Of a DNA stretch of 64,000 nt, positions 1-8,447 are shown one piece after another. The notes beneath the pieces were generated by a model. The model had not been told where the DNA came from. It saw only the letters and a list, made by a program, of their open reading frames with translations, and searched no databases. Positions within the stretch are counted from its first letter, which is position 1; each line of letters opens with the position of its first letter. Position numbers and translations under genes: made by a program. The DNA is taken from contig NZ_JALJQZ010000007.1 in the NCBI RefSeq assembly GCF_022968395.1, positions 1 to 64,000 of the forward strand, given 5' to 3'. This DNA is from Affinirhizobium lemnae. GTDB lineage: Bacteria > Pseudomonadota > Alphaproteobacteria > Rhizobiales > Rhizobiaceae.

Positions 1-107
1 GATCTCCAAAATCAGCTTTGAATCCGATTTGCGCTCTTTTGGGAATCCCAATCCTTAAATCATCACCACGACCTAGGTCCAAATTTCGTGAGGTCTCAGG
101 GTAACGG

Positions 108-157
108 CATGCTCGACCTGCTCCCTCCCTTTGGAGGAGGGTCGGGGAGGGGATCTT
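108..157. repeat. Single arm of dispersed GC-rich palindromic element (family A)
   Basis: A C-rich run followed by a G-rich run (CTCCCTCC...GGGGAGGGG, about 121-152) can fold on itself. Together with its flanks (GCATGCTCGACCTG before, ATCTT after) it matches the right arm of the complete element at 44763-45012. No left arm is visible before it in this window, so this is either a solo arm or an element whose other half is too degenerate to recognise. Nothing else is supported between base 1 and the first gene at 282. Confidence 0.7.
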
Positions 158-281
158 GCAATCATGTTGTGTACTGTGGTTTCAGGATTTCGCCGTGCAC
201 CAATTGCATTGACCTTTCGGCAGGTTCCGGCTCTACACCTTTCTGCCCCTTGTTCTAAGTCCTGAGGGGTGGAGACATGGC

Positions 282-1568
282 ATGGATCAGCAATCCCCTC
301 ACCAAACGGTGCCTGAAGATGATGAGCCGGAGCCAAGCGGTTGGCGGCAGATCCTTGGTGCGCCCTATGGTCTGCGCCTTCTGGCCATTTCAGCCGGCAT
401 CGGCCTGCATGCCTTCAACGAGGTAGCGATAGCGCCGGTTCTGCCCATTGCGCTGGAGGCGCTGGGCGGCATTGCCTATCTGCCTTTCGTCTATGCAGCG
501 TTCTTTGCCTTTGTCATCGTCGGCGGATTGTCAGCATCGCCATTGCGGCGACGGTTCGGCGCGCGCCTGGCGCTCTCCGGAGCAGGGGTCATCTATCTGG
601 TGGGAATCGTCATCCAGTTCACCGCCCTCAATGCGCCCATGCTGCTGGTGGGGCGTGTGGCACAGGGTCTGGCCGATGGCTGGATTGTGGCTCTGTCCTA
701 TTCGCTGATTGCCGATCTCTTTCCGCCAAAACTCGTGCCGCGCATCTTTGCCGTGGAGGCTGTGCTCTGGGCGGCCGCCGCCGTACTGGGGCCATTCGCG
801 GGTGGGTTGACGGTGCAGCATGTCGGCTGGCGTGCAGCGCTCGCGGTCAGCGTTCCGGTCGTTGCCCTGTTCTTCATCGTCATGCCGTTTGCCTTGCCGA
901 AGGAGAAGCGGGCCGAGAAGCCTGTGACGCCGCATCGGCTCATTCCGCCACGCCTGTTCACCGTCTCGTCCACGGTCGGCTGCGGCAGTTGGCTGCTGTT
1001 TCTGATGATGTGCGCGCAAAGCGTCTCGACCGTATTCCTCGCCTATACGCTGCATCATCGGTTGGGACTTATGCCGGTCAAGGTCGGACTGGTTCTCATC
1101 ACGCTTTCACTGAGCTGGAGTGTGGCGGCCATACCCATTGGCGGCATCGATAATCTGGCTATACGCCAGCGTATCATGCGCATTGGGCCACTACTGCAGA
1201 TCTGCGGCGCAGCACTTGTCTCCACTGGGCTTTACACTCTCGTCCTGCCTCTTGTTCTCGTCGGTCAGGTGTTCAACGGCGTAGGCTTTGCCATGGCTTT
1301 TGCCAGCGCCAGCCATGCCGTCATCGAAGATGCCGATCCCGAACACCGCATGACGACAAGTGCCCTTCTGCCCTCGCTGGAAACCAGCGGCTTCGTCTTC
1401 GGCTCCAGCGTCATCGGAGGGCTCGCATCCCTGTTTGGAGCGCAGGCCCAGCTTTCGGCACAGACCCCGACATCTGCGATCTTCTATCTCTGGGGTGCAT
1501 CCGCCTGCCTGTCTGGCCTTGCTTTCTTTGCGGCCAGAGGCGTGACGGTGAAGCTGCGTCAGGACTGA
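282..1568 (+). CDS. MFS transporter, DHA-type efflux permease
   Basis: Twelve-helix major facilitator protein of 428 residues. An acidic, proline-containing cytoplasmic leader of about 25 residues is followed by hydrophobic helices throughout. A motif-A-like loop (SASPLRRRFGARLAL, about residues 83-97) lies between helices 2 and 3. Family members export small molecules by proton antiport across the inner membrane; the substrate is not readable. The ATG at 282 has a good ribosome-binding site (GGGGTGGAG) 7 bases upstream; an ATG at 277 is out of frame. It lies 102 bp upstream of, and on the same strand as, a peptide/nickel-type ABC importer. An exporter beside such an importer recalls opine-metallophore loci (staphylopine/pseudopaline), but no biosynthetic genes are visible here. 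Confidence 0.85.
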   Translation: MDQQSPHQTVPEDDEPEPSGWRQILGAPYGLRLLAISAGIGLHAFNEVAIAPVLPIALEALGGIAYLPFVYAAFFAFVIVGGLSASPLRRRFGARLALSGAGVIYLVGIVIQFTALNAPMLLVGRVAQGLADGWIVALSYSLIADLFPPKLVPRIFAVEAVLWAAAAVLGPFAGGLTVQHVGWRAALAVSVPVVALFFIVMPFALPKEKRAEKPVTPHRLIPPRLFTVSSTVGCGSWLLFLMMCAQSVSTVFLAYTLHHRLGLMPVKVGLVLITLSLSWSVAAIPIGGIDNLAIRQRIMRIGPLLQICGAALVSTGLYTLVLPLVLVGQVFNGVGFAMAFASASHAVIEDADPEHRMTTSALLPSLETSGFVFGSSVIGGLASLFGAQAQLSAQTPTSAIFYLWGASACLSGLAFFAARGVTVKLRQD

Positions 1569-1643
1569 CAGTCCGCAATCGCCCTCCACATTTTCCCGGA
1601 TTCCACCCCATGGACATCGGCTGAATTGCTGTTTATGAGCAAA

Positions 1644-1661
1644 GTAATTGTATAACATTTA
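1644..1661 (+). promoter_or_regulatory. Zur-box-like site upstream of the ABC importer
   Basis: An 18-bp site, GTAATTGTATAACATTTA, ends 10 bp before the binding-protein start. Its right half (TATAACATT) matches the half-site typical of proteobacterial Zur operators; the left half (GTAAT) is related but degenerate, about 14 of 18 against an idealised symmetrical box that I am recalling from memory. Overlap with the promoter would suit zinc-dependent repression of the importer. This is inference from pattern only. Confidence 0.35.
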
Positions 1662-1670
1662 TGGTGACTC

Positions 1671-3191
1671 ATGTTCAGAAACCTCATGGCAGGCGTTGCT
1701 GTCAGTCTTCTCTTGGCAAATTCATCGGTCTTCGCGGCAGAAGATCGCGTAGTGGATGTGGTCGCGCCCTTCGAGATCACCGGTCTCGATCCGGCGAAAT
1801 CCGGCGATGTGTTCCTGCGGATGCGCATTGTGGAAACGCTGGTCGAGGCGGATGCGCAGGGTAATCCTGTTCCCGCACTGGCCAAGCAGTGGACTGTTTC
1901 GGAAGACGGAAAGACGTGGACTTTCACGCTTCAGCCGAATGTCCGCTTCCATGATGGGTCTGCGCTGATGGCAGAAGCGGTTGCCTCCGCGCTCAACATT
2001 GCCCGCGCCAAGCCGGGTCTTCTCAGCAAGGCGCCGATTGAGGCCATCACGGCAGAGGGCGAGGCGGTGGTGAAGATCACGCTTTCCAAGCCTTTCGCGC
2101 CGCTTCTGCCTTTCCTTGCCGAAAGCCGTGCCCAGATCCTCGCGCCCGCATCCTATGCTGGCGCGGATGTCAAATCCATCATCGGCAGTGGCCCCTTCAA
2201 GCTGACAAAGCTGGAAGCGCCGCAAAGCCTCGCGGTCGAGCGCTTCGATGGCTATTGGGGCGCAAAACCTGAGATCGAGCAGGCCCGCTATCTGTCCGTC
2301 AGCCGCGCTGAAACCCGCGCCCTGATGGCCGAAAGCGGTGATGCGGATTACGTCTTCAACCTCGATCCGGCCAGCCGTACCCGCCTTGCCAAGAGCGACA
2401 AGGTCAAGCTCATTTCGGTGTCCATTCCCCGCAGCGTGCTGATCAAGCTCAATGCCGGCCATGCTTTCCTGAGCGATGTGAAGGCGCGCGAGGCTTTGAG
2501 CCTTGCCATAGATCGTGAAGGTCTCGCCACCGCCATCCTGCGTTATCCGGCAGCGGCCACGCAGCTTTTCCCGCCAAGCCTTGGCATCTGGCATGATGCA
2601 TCCCTTTCTCCGCTCAGCTACGATCCGGAAAAGGCTGAGGGCCTGCTCGCCAGCCTTGGCTGGAAAAAGGGCGCCGATGGCATTCTGGTCAAGGATGGCA
2701 AGCGTTTCGCGCTGACCCTCACCACCTATCCGGATCGCCCCGAACTGCCTCTGCTGGCGGCGGTCCTGCAGGAGCAGTGGAAGGAAATCGGCGTCGAGGT
2801 GACAATCAATTCCACCAATTCCAGCGAAATCCCCGCCAGGCACCAGAACGGCACGCTGGAACTGGGGCTGATGGCGCGCAACTTCGCCCTCGTGCCGGAT
2901 CCGATCGGCACCATGCTCTCCGATTACGGCCCGACGGGTGGCGATTGGGGCGCGATGAACTGGACGAACGCAAGCTTCCAGCAGGCGCTCGACGGGCTGA
3001 CGCGCATTGCCGATGCCAGCCAAGGCGAGACGCTTCGTCATCAGGCGGTTGCGGCGATCCAGGCAGACCTGCCGGTCATCCCCGTTGCCTGGTATCAGCA
3101 GACAGTTGCCGTCTCGCCAAAGCTGGAGAAGGCTGCCATCGATCCGTTCGAGCGCACCTTCGGTCTTGAAACCATGCGGTGGGGCAAGTGA
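1671..3191 (+). CDS. ABC transporter substrate-binding protein, SBP family 5 (peptide/nickel/metallophore type)
   Basis: Periplasmic binding protein of 506 residues. A cleavable signal peptide (MFRNLMAGVAVSLLLANSSVFA, cleavage near residue 22) has no lipobox cysteine. The body is a typical family 5 solute-binding protein: VDVVAPFEITGLDPAKSGD at the start of the mature chain, then LVEADAQGNPVPALAKQW and FTLQPNVRFHDGS. Family 5 proteins bind oligopeptides, Ni(II)-chelate complexes, opines or metallophores. The gene opens a four-gene unit whose remaining members overlap by 1 to 4 bases (TGATG/ATGA), so they are surely co-translated. Substrate cannot be fixed from sequence; nickel, a metallophore complex or a peptide are all possible. 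The Zur-like box and the upstream exporter slightly favour a chelated metal. Confidence 0.85.
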   Translation: MFRNLMAGVAVSLLLANSSVFAAEDRVVDVVAPFEITGLDPAKSGDVFLRMRIVETLVEADAQGNPVPALAKQWTVSEDGKTWTFTLQPNVRFHDGSALMAEAVASALNIARAKPGLLSKAPIEAITAEGEAVVKITLSKPFAPLLPFLAESRAQILAPASYAGADVKSIIGSGPFKLTKLEAPQSLAVERFDGYWGAKPEIEQARYLSVSRAETRALMAESGDADYVFNLDPASRTRLAKSDKVKLISVSIPRSVLIKLNAGHAFLSDVKAREALSLAIDREGLATAILRYPAAATQLFPPSLGIWHDASLSPLSYDPEKAEGLLASLGWKKGADGILVKDGKRFALTLTTYPDRPELPLLAAVLQEQWKEIGVEVTINSTNSSEIPARHQNGTLELGLMARNFALVPDPIGTMLSDYGPTGGDWGAMNWTNASFQQALDGLTRIADASQGETLRHQAVAAIQADLPVIPVAWYQQTVAVSPKLEKAAIDPFERTFGLETMRWGK

Positions 3192-4123
3192 TGCGAATGA
3201 TCCTCAACCGTCTGCTTCAGGCGGTTCTGGTTGCCTTCACGGTGGGGCTTCTGACCTTCATCATGATCCGGCTTCTGCCCGGCGATGTGGCGTATCGCAT
3301 TGCTGCGGGGCGCTATGGCTATGATGTCGTGGATAGCGCGGCGGCAGCAAAAGTGGCCGCCGAACTGGATCTCAACAGACCTGCCATCGAGGCTTTCGGT
3401 CTGTGGCTGTATGATCTGGTGCGGCTCGATCTCGGCACCTCGCTGGTCAGCGGGGAGCCGGTTTGGGATGAGCTTGTGATGCAGCTTGGCCATACGCTGC
3501 AACTGGCTGTCTCGGCCATTCTGCTATCGCTGTTGATCGGTCCGCTACTTGGCATTCTTGCCGGTCTCAATCGCGGCGGCTTTCTGGATCGCGGCCTGAT
3601 GCTGGTATCGACTGCATTGAGGGCGCTGCCGCAATTCGTGGTGGGTCTTGGGCTCATCGTCATCTTCGGGCTTATGCTCAACCTGTTGCCGACGGCTGGT
3701 CATGCCCATGGCAGCCATCTCGTCCTGCCTGCTTTCACGCTGGCGCTCGGGCTTGCGGCTGTGTCCGCTCAGGTGGCGCGGGATGCCATGGCAGAGGTGG
3801 CGCAATCGCAGTTCTACCGCTTTGCCCGCACCAAGGGCCTGCCGGAATGGCAGGTCTTTCGCCGCCATGGCCTGCGCAATGTGGCGGTGCCCATCGTCAC
3901 CTATCTCGGCGTCCAGTTCATCTATCTGGTGGAAGGCGTCGTCGTGGTGGAAACCCTGTTCGCCTGGCCGGGCATCGGCCATGCCCTGGTGCATGCCATC
4001 TTCGGGCGCGATGTGCCTGTCATTCAGGGCGCCGCCCTGGTCATGGGGCTGATGTTCGTGGTTCTGAACGCGGCAGTCGACGGGTTTTGCTACATCATCG
4101 ATCCGCGTAGGAGGGATGCATGA
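3191..4123 (+). CDS. ABC transporter permease, NikB/OppB-like
   Basis: Inner-membrane permease of 310 residues with about six helices. The N-terminal block MIRLLPGDVAYRI is typical of OppB/DppB/NikB proteins, and the cytoplasmic EAA-type loop (about FARTKGLPEWQVFRRHGLRN) contacts the ATPase. I chose the ATG at 3191, which overlaps the preceding stop as TGATG; an in-frame GTG at 3179 is possible but would overlap the upstream gene more and lacks support. It should pair with the next gene to form the channel. Confidence 0.88.
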   Translation: MRMILNRLLQAVLVAFTVGLLTFIMIRLLPGDVAYRIAAGRYGYDVVDSAAAAKVAAELDLNRPAIEAFGLWLYDLVRLDLGTSLVSGEPVWDELVMQLGHTLQLAVSAILLSLLIGPLLGILAGLNRGGFLDRGLMLVSTALRALPQFVVGLGLIVIFGLMLNLLPTAGHAHGSHLVLPAFTLALGLAAVSAQVARDAMAEVAQSQFYRFARTKGLPEWQVFRRHGLRNVAVPIVTYLGVQFIYLVEGVVVVETLFAWPGIGHALVHAIFGRDVPVIQGAALVMGLMFVVLNAAVDGFCYIIDPRRRDA

Positions 4124-4953
4124 GCAGTCTCGTTTTCGCGCAAACTCCCGCCTTGCGGTTCTCCCTGCGCAAGTCGCTTGGCCTCTTCATACTCGCAGGT
4201 CTCGTGGTCTTTGCTTTCCTGCCGTTGATCATTGGCGGCGCCGATCCGCTGAAGCAGAGCCTGCGGCATTCGCTACAGCCGCCATCCTCTGCCGCATGGT
4301 TCGGTTACGATCATCTGGGCCGCTCCATGGCGGCACGGCTGGCTGCGGCTTTGCGTCTCTCGCTCGGGCTGGCGCTGCTTTCGGTCGTCACGGCCATGGT
4401 CCCGGGCATCCTGCTGGGCGTTCTGGCAGCATGGCGCGGCGGCTTCATCGATCGGGCCATCGGTGCCGTGTCGGAATCGCTTCTGGCACTCCCCGGCCTT
4501 CTGCTTGTCCTGATGCTCACGGCCATCGTGCCGGATAATCCGGCCATGCTCTACCTCGGCATCTCGCTGGTGCTGTGGATCGAATATTTCCGCGTGACGA
4601 GGGCACTGGCTCGGCCCATCCTCAATTCACCTGCGGTGGAAGCCTCGCGCCTTCTGGGCTTCGGTCCGGTCTACATTCTCAAGCGACACGTCTGGCCGGA
4701 AATCTCGGCTATCCTCCTGCGGCTCGGTGCATTCGGTGCTGCTTCCGCGATCATGGCCATTGCAGCCCTTGGATTCGTCAGCGTCGGCGTTCGTCCGCCC
4801 ACGCCTGAACTCGGGCTCATGATGATCGAGCTTCTGCCCTATTACGAAGAGGCACCGCATGCGCTGTTGCAGCCCATCGCCGTAATTTTCCTGATGGTTC
4901 TGGCCCTGCAATTGCTGGCGGGCAGGCAAAATTCCGGAAAGGAAACGGCATGA
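4120..4953 (+). CDS. ABC transporter permease, NikC/OppC-like
   Basis: Second permease subunit, 277 residues. The motif GYDHLGRSMAARL near residues 66-78 matches the conserved OppC/DppC/NikC block (G-D-x-x-G-R-D-x-x-S-R in most members). The EAA loop is seen in EASRLLGFGPVYILKRHVWP. Five to six membrane helices are evident. The start overlaps the previous stop as ATGA, and its own stop overlaps the ATPase start in the same way. Confidence 0.88.
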   Translation: MSSLVFAQTPALRFSLRKSLGLFILAGLVVFAFLPLIIGGADPLKQSLRHSLQPPSSAAWFGYDHLGRSMAARLAAALRLSLGLALLSVVTAMVPGILLGVLAAWRGGFIDRAIGAVSESLLALPGLLLVLMLTAIVPDNPAMLYLGISLVLWIEYFRVTRALARPILNSPAVEASRLLGFGPVYILKRHVWPEISAILLRLGAFGAASAIMAIAALGFVSVGVRPPTPELGLMMIELLPYYEEAPHALLQPIAVIFLMVLALQLLAGRQNSGKETA

Positions 4954-6347
4954 GCACGCTGATGGAAGTGCGGGATGCAGCCGTCCATACGACAGAGGCG
5001 CAGTTGGTACAGCCCTTTTCCTTTTCGCTGGAAGCGGGCCGTCCCTTCACCATTCTGGGCGAAACCGGATCGGGCAAAAGCCTGCTGGCGCAGGCGGTCA
5101 TGGGGCTGCTGCCAGAGGGTTTGATGGCGTCCGGCCAGCTCGGCATCGAGGGTGAGACGCTCGATCTTGGCCGTCCCGGCAGCCAGAAGCGGCTCTGGGG
5201 ACGCAAGGTCAGCATCCTGCCGCAGGAGCCGTGGCTGGCGCTGGACCCCATCATGGCGGCGCAAGCGCAGGTGGAGGAAGGCTATCGTTTCCTGCGCAAC
5301 GAAGAGAGTGATGTGGCCCGTCAGTCCGCCAATCGGGATCTTCAGCAACTGGGTGTCGCGGAGGCGAGGCGAAAGCTTCCGGGCCAATTGTCTGGCGGCA
5401 TGGCTCAGCGCGTCGCCTTTGCCGCAGCCCGTGCGGGCGGTGCGCGCATCGTCATAGCCGATGAACCGACCAAGGGGCTGGATGTCGCCCGCCGCGATGA
5501 GGTGATCGAACTTCTGATGCGGGAGGTGAGGGCAGGCGGATGCGTTCTGGTGATCACCCATGATCTGGCCCTTGCCCGCCAGATGGGCGGCGATCTCGCC
5601 ATCATGCTGGAAGGCCGGATCGTGGAGCAGGGGGAGGCGCTGGAGGTTCTGGCGAATCCGGCGCATGACTATACCAGGCGTCTGATCGCCGCCGATCCTG
5701 AAAACTGGCAGACACTGGATGTCGAAATATCCAGCGCAGGCGCGCCCGTTCTTGAGGCGACAGGCATAGGCAAGACACGTGGCGGCAAGCAGCTGTTTTC
5801 CGGCGTCGATCTCACGATCCGTCCGGGTGAGATCATCGGCGTCACGGGACCGAGCGGGTCCGGCAAAAGCTCGCTGGGTGACATTCTTCTTGGCCTCCTG
5901 AAGCCGGATGCGGGTCAGGTGCAGCGGGCAACCGGGATCTCGATCCATCGCTACCAGAAGCTCTATCAGGATCCACCAGCGGCCTTTCCGGCGCGGGCCA
6001 CACTCAAGCAAAGCCTTGCCGATCTCGTGGCTCTGCACCAGTTGGAAGAGGTGCGCATCGCACCACTGATGCAGCGTTTGCGGCTTGCAGAACATCTGCT
6101 GGATCGCCGGCCGGATCAGGTCTCCGGCGGCGAATTGCAGCGTTTCGCCCTGCTGCGGGTGTTGCTGCTCGATCCCGTTTTCCTGTTTGCCGATGAACCA
6201 ACGTCGCGGCTCGATCTCATCACCCAGCAGGAAACCGTGGAGCTTCTGGTGGAACTGGCGCGTGAACGCGGCTGCGCTCTGCTGCTCGTCAGCCACGATA
6301 CGGCGCTGATCGAAAAGACCTGTGATCGCACCATCTCGATCGGCTGA
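4950..6347 (+). CDS. Fused dual ABC ATPase (NikD-NikE/OppD-OppF-like)
   Basis: One 465-residue polypeptide carries two complete ATP-binding cassettes that in many systems are separate subunits. Cassette 1 has Walker A GETGSGKSLLAQ, signature LSGGMAQR, Walker B RIVIADEPTKGLD and switch histidine ITHD. Cassette 2 has Walker A GPSGSGKSSLGD, signature VSGGELQR, Walker B VFLFADEPTSRLD and LLVSHD. The fusion is shorter than most fused Opp/Dpp ATPases (often about 540 residues); both halves lack the usual C-terminal oligopeptide-transporter extension. It completes an SBP-permease-permease-ATPase importer and ends just before a strong terminator. Confidence 0.9.
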   Translation: MSTLMEVRDAAVHTTEAQLVQPFSFSLEAGRPFTILGETGSGKSLLAQAVMGLLPEGLMASGQLGIEGETLDLGRPGSQKRLWGRKVSILPQEPWLALDPIMAAQAQVEEGYRFLRNEESDVARQSANRDLQQLGVAEARRKLPGQLSGGMAQRVAFAAARAGGARIVIADEPTKGLDVARRDEVIELLMREVRAGGCVLVITHDLALARQMGGDLAIMLEGRIVEQGEALEVLANPAHDYTRRLIAADPENWQTLDVEISSAGAPVLEATGIGKTRGGKQLFSGVDLTIRPGEIIGVTGPSGSGKSSLGDILLGLLKPDAGQVQRATGISIHRYQKLYQDPPAAFPARATLKQSLADLVALHQLEEVRIAPLMQRLRLAEHLLDRRPDQVSGGELQRFALLRVLLLDPVFLFADEPTSRLDLITQQETVELLVELARERGCALLLVSHDTALIEKTCDRTISIG

Positions 6348-6353
6348 TAAAGT

Positions 6354-6385
6354 CATGGCCGCCGAACGCGTTCGCGGCGGCCATG
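6354..6385. terminator. Bidirectional hairpin between convergent genes
   Basis: A perfect 11-bp stem, CATGGCCGCCG (6354-6364) with CGGCGGCCATG (6375-6385), encloses a 10-base loop. It lies between the ends of the ABC operon (+) and the VOC gene (-), so it can stop both transcripts. No long T-run follows on either side. Confidence 0.7.
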
Positions 6386-6392
6386 GTTCGCC

Positions 6393-7190
6393 TTACGATC
6401 CGGCAGACACCAGCGAAAAATGCGCGCCTTGCGGGTCGATGGCATTAATGATGAAGCTGCCACCCGGCACTTCCTGTGGCCCGAAGATGACCTTGCCGCC
6501 AGACGCTTCGATGGTGGTCACGGCCTGCTGCACGGAAGGCACGTTAACGTAATAGGCCCAGCACGGCACCGGCACCTGCGGCGGCCTTGTCATCATCCCG
6601 CCGATCGGCTGGCCGTTATGGGCAAAGATCAGGTATTTGCCCATGTCGCCCATATCCATGGCGTGATCCAGCGTCCAGCCGAAAACCTTGCCATAGAAGG
6701 CGAGCGCCTCGTGCGCCTCGCCCGCATAAAGCTCGTGCCAGCCGAATGTCCCCGGCGTTCCCATGGCGGCCATGGGCGGCGGGTTGTCCATTGGCTTCGG
6801 TGTCATGATGCAGATCACCGCCCCGTGCGGATCCGCAACCACGGCGAAGCGACCGACATCGGGAATGTCTTCTGCTGGCCGGCGAACGGAACCGCCTTCG
6901 GCTTCGAATTGCCGGACAGTCTCATCCACGTCGTCCACGCCCACATAGCCGGTCCAGTTCGGCGGCATATGGCCTGCCATCTCGGGTGGGATTGTCATGA
7001 AGCCCGCAACACCGCAGTCCTTGTCACCTGCGCGTGTGTCGAATATGCCGTATTCGAAATTGTCCGCCCCCGGCATGGGCATGCGTTTGGCACTCCAGCC
7101 CACGACCTTTGCATAAAAATCGCTGGCGGCCTGCATGTCGGTGGTCATCAATTCGCACCAGATGAATTTTCCATGGGCTGTCGATGGCAT
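6393..7190 (-). CDS. VOC family (glyoxalase-like) protein, two domains
   Basis: Protein of 265 residues made of two vicinal-oxygen-chelate domains. Domain 1 opens with GKFIWCELMTTDMQAASDFY and domain 2 with GTFGWHELYAGEAHEALAFY. Family members include glyoxalases, fosfomycin-resistance proteins and dioxygenases; this CFP30/hydroxylase-like subgroup has no assigned reaction. The start at 7190 follows a strong ribosome-binding site (GGGAGGAG); a longer in-frame extension to 7259 would run toward the upstream gene and lacks a site. It lies 22 bp downstream of the DUF899 gene on the same strand, so the two are probably co-transcribed. Confidence 0.8.
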   Translation of the reverse strand: MPSTAHGKFIWCELMTTDMQAASDFYAKVVGWSAKRMPMPGADNFEYGIFDTRAGDKDCGVAGFMTIPPEMAGHMPPNWTGYVGVDDVDETVRQFEAEGGSVRRPAEDIPDVGRFAVVADPHGAVICIMTPKPMDNPPPMAAMGTPGTFGWHELYAGEAHEALAFYGKVFGWTLDHAMDMGDMGKYLIFAHNGQPIGGMMTRPPQVPVPCWAYYVNVPSVQQAVTTIEASGGKVIFGPQEVPGGSFIINAIDPQGAHFSLVSAGS

Positions 7191-7212
7191 GTTGGTCTCC
7201 TCCCGTATTCTG

Positions 7213-7941
7213 TTAATGGCAGCAGCCACCGGTTTTCGGCGCCGTCTCATATTCGTCATGGCGCTTGATGAAGTTCATCGTTTCGCTTTCATTGCGGCCA
7301 AGCGGCGCGGTATCGAGGATCATCATGGTCGCCAGCCATTCTTCGCCGCCGCGCGCATAGGACGAATAGGTATGGAAAATCTGGCCCTGGCCATCGCGAT
7401 AGAAGGCGGATTGACCGGGCAGTTCGTCATGCGCCTGCGGCGTCGGGGTCTCACGGAAGTTGTAGAAGACAGAGCCTGATGCTAGCTGTTCGGGCGTGAA
7501 CGAAACGCCGAAATCATAGTTGAAGCGTGACCCGAAGGATGAGACCCACGGAAATTTCCAGCCCATGCGGCGCTTGTAGGCTTCGATCTTCTCCAGCGGC
7601 GCGCGCGAGACGCACACCAGTGTCACATCGTGATGGTTGAGATGCGCAAGCGTGCCGTCCAGATGATCAGCGAGGAAGGAGCAGCCCTCGCACCCTGCCT
7701 CCCAGTCCGGCCCGAACATGAAGTGATAGGTGATGAGCTGGCTGCGTCCGTCGAACAGGTCGCTGAGGCTCTTCTCGCCCGTCGGGGTCTGAAAACGGTA
7801 ATCCTCCTCCACCTTCACCCAGGGCAGCGCCATCCGCTCGCGGTTGATGGCATCCCGCAGACGCGTCATTTCCTTCTCGCGAACCAGAAGCTGCTTGCGC
7901 GCCTCCAGCCATTCCTCACGGCTTGCCACTGCATGCTCCAT
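7213..7941 (-). CDS. DUF899 family thioredoxin-like protein
   Basis: 242-residue protein of the DUF899 family, a thioredoxin-fold group common in alphaproteobacteria. The core YHFMFGPDWEAGCEGCSF holds a C84-x-x-C87 pair in the position of a redox-active CxxC. The C-terminus ends TGGCCH, a possible extra metal or redox site. The start at 7941 is preceded by GAGGAGG; upstream in-frame codons lack one and would run into the divergent promoter. It is divergent from a MarR-type gene, with a 12-bp perfect palindrome between them, so the MarR protein probably controls this gene and the VOC gene after it. The substrate is unknown. Confidence 0.82.
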   Translation of the reverse strand: MEHAVASREEWLEARKQLLVREKEMTRLRDAINRERMALPWVKVEEDYRFQTPTGEKSLSDLFDGRSQLITYHFMFGPDWEAGCEGCSFLADHLDGTLAHLNHHDVTLVCVSRAPLEKIEAYKRRMGWKFPWVSSFGSRFNYDFGVSFTPEQLASGSVFYNFRETPTPQAHDELPGQSAFYRDGQGQIFHTYSSYARGGEEWLATMMILDTAPLGRNESETMNFIKRHDEYETAPKTGGCCH

Positions 7942-7967
7942 CGCTGCCTCCTCAGACTGGATCATCT

Positions 7968-7996
7968 TGACAAATAGGTTGATATCAACATATATA
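7968..7996 (+). promoter_or_regulatory. Promoter and palindromic operator of the marR-like gene
   Basis: A consensus -35 TTGACA (7968-7973) and a -10 TATATA (7991-7996) are separated by 17 bp. The spacer holds a perfect 12-bp palindrome GTTGATATCAAC (7978-7989), well placed for a MarR dimer to block both divergent promoters. The -10 ends only 4 bp before the ATG at 8001, so transcription should start at or next to the start codon. Confidence 0.7.
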
Positions 7997-8000
7997 AGCC

Positions 8001-8447
8001 ATGTCAAATGAAGTTGTGATTCCTTTTTCGACAACCATTCATGTTCGCGATACCTGCCTGTGTCTGCATGCACAGCGGGCAGCGCGTGCCCTGGCGCGCC
8101 GGTTCGATAATGCTCTGCGGCCCGTCGGTCTCACGAACGGGCAGTTTTCCATGCTGATGTCCCTGAACAGGCCGCAACCGGCAACGATGAGCTCAGTCGC
8201 CTCGGTGCTGGATATGGACCGCACGACCCTGACGGCAGCCTTGAAACCCCTGCAGAGGCGAGGGCTGATCGATGTCTTAACCGACCCTAAGGATGCCCGC
8301 AGCCGCCTGCTGAAATTGACGAAGGAGGGGCTGCTGCTTCTTCAGCGCGCTTTGCCGATCTGGACGGCAACTCATGCACAGGTGGATGAGGATCTGGGTG
8401 AGGGCGGCTCCGAGGCGCTGCGGCAGGGAATGGCAAGGATCAGGTGA
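8001..8447 (+). CDS. MarR family transcriptional regulator
   Basis: Winged-helix regulator of 148 residues. The core LTNGQFSMLMSLNR...ATMSSVASVLDMDRTTLTAALKPLQRRGL is the MarR recognition region, and DPKDARSRLLKLTKEG is the wing. Two cysteines near the N-terminus (DTCLCLHAQ) could be redox sensors as in OhrR-type members. No ribosome-binding site precedes the ATG and the promoter abuts it, so the mRNA is probably leaderless. It likely represses itself and the divergent DUF899-VOC pair. Its end overlaps the convergent RES gene by 8 bp. Confidence 0.85.
   Translation: MSNEVVIPFSTTIHVRDTCLCLHAQRAARALARRFDNALRPVGLTNGQFSMLMSLNRPQPATMSSVASVLDMDRTTLTAALKPLQRRGLIDVLTDPKDARSRLLKLTKEGLLLLQRALPIWTATHAQVDEDLGEGGSEALRQGMARIR

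Noticed and set aside
1722-3041. 439-codon frame opposite the binding-protein gene
   Set aside because: Shadow of a signal-peptide-bearing binding protein; no ribosome-binding site or domain.
4842-6356. 504-codon open frame on the minus strand opposite the ABC ATPase gene
   Set aside because: The plus-strand gene has every ABC motif. The antisense frame is a by-product of high-GC codon bias and has no recognisable domain.
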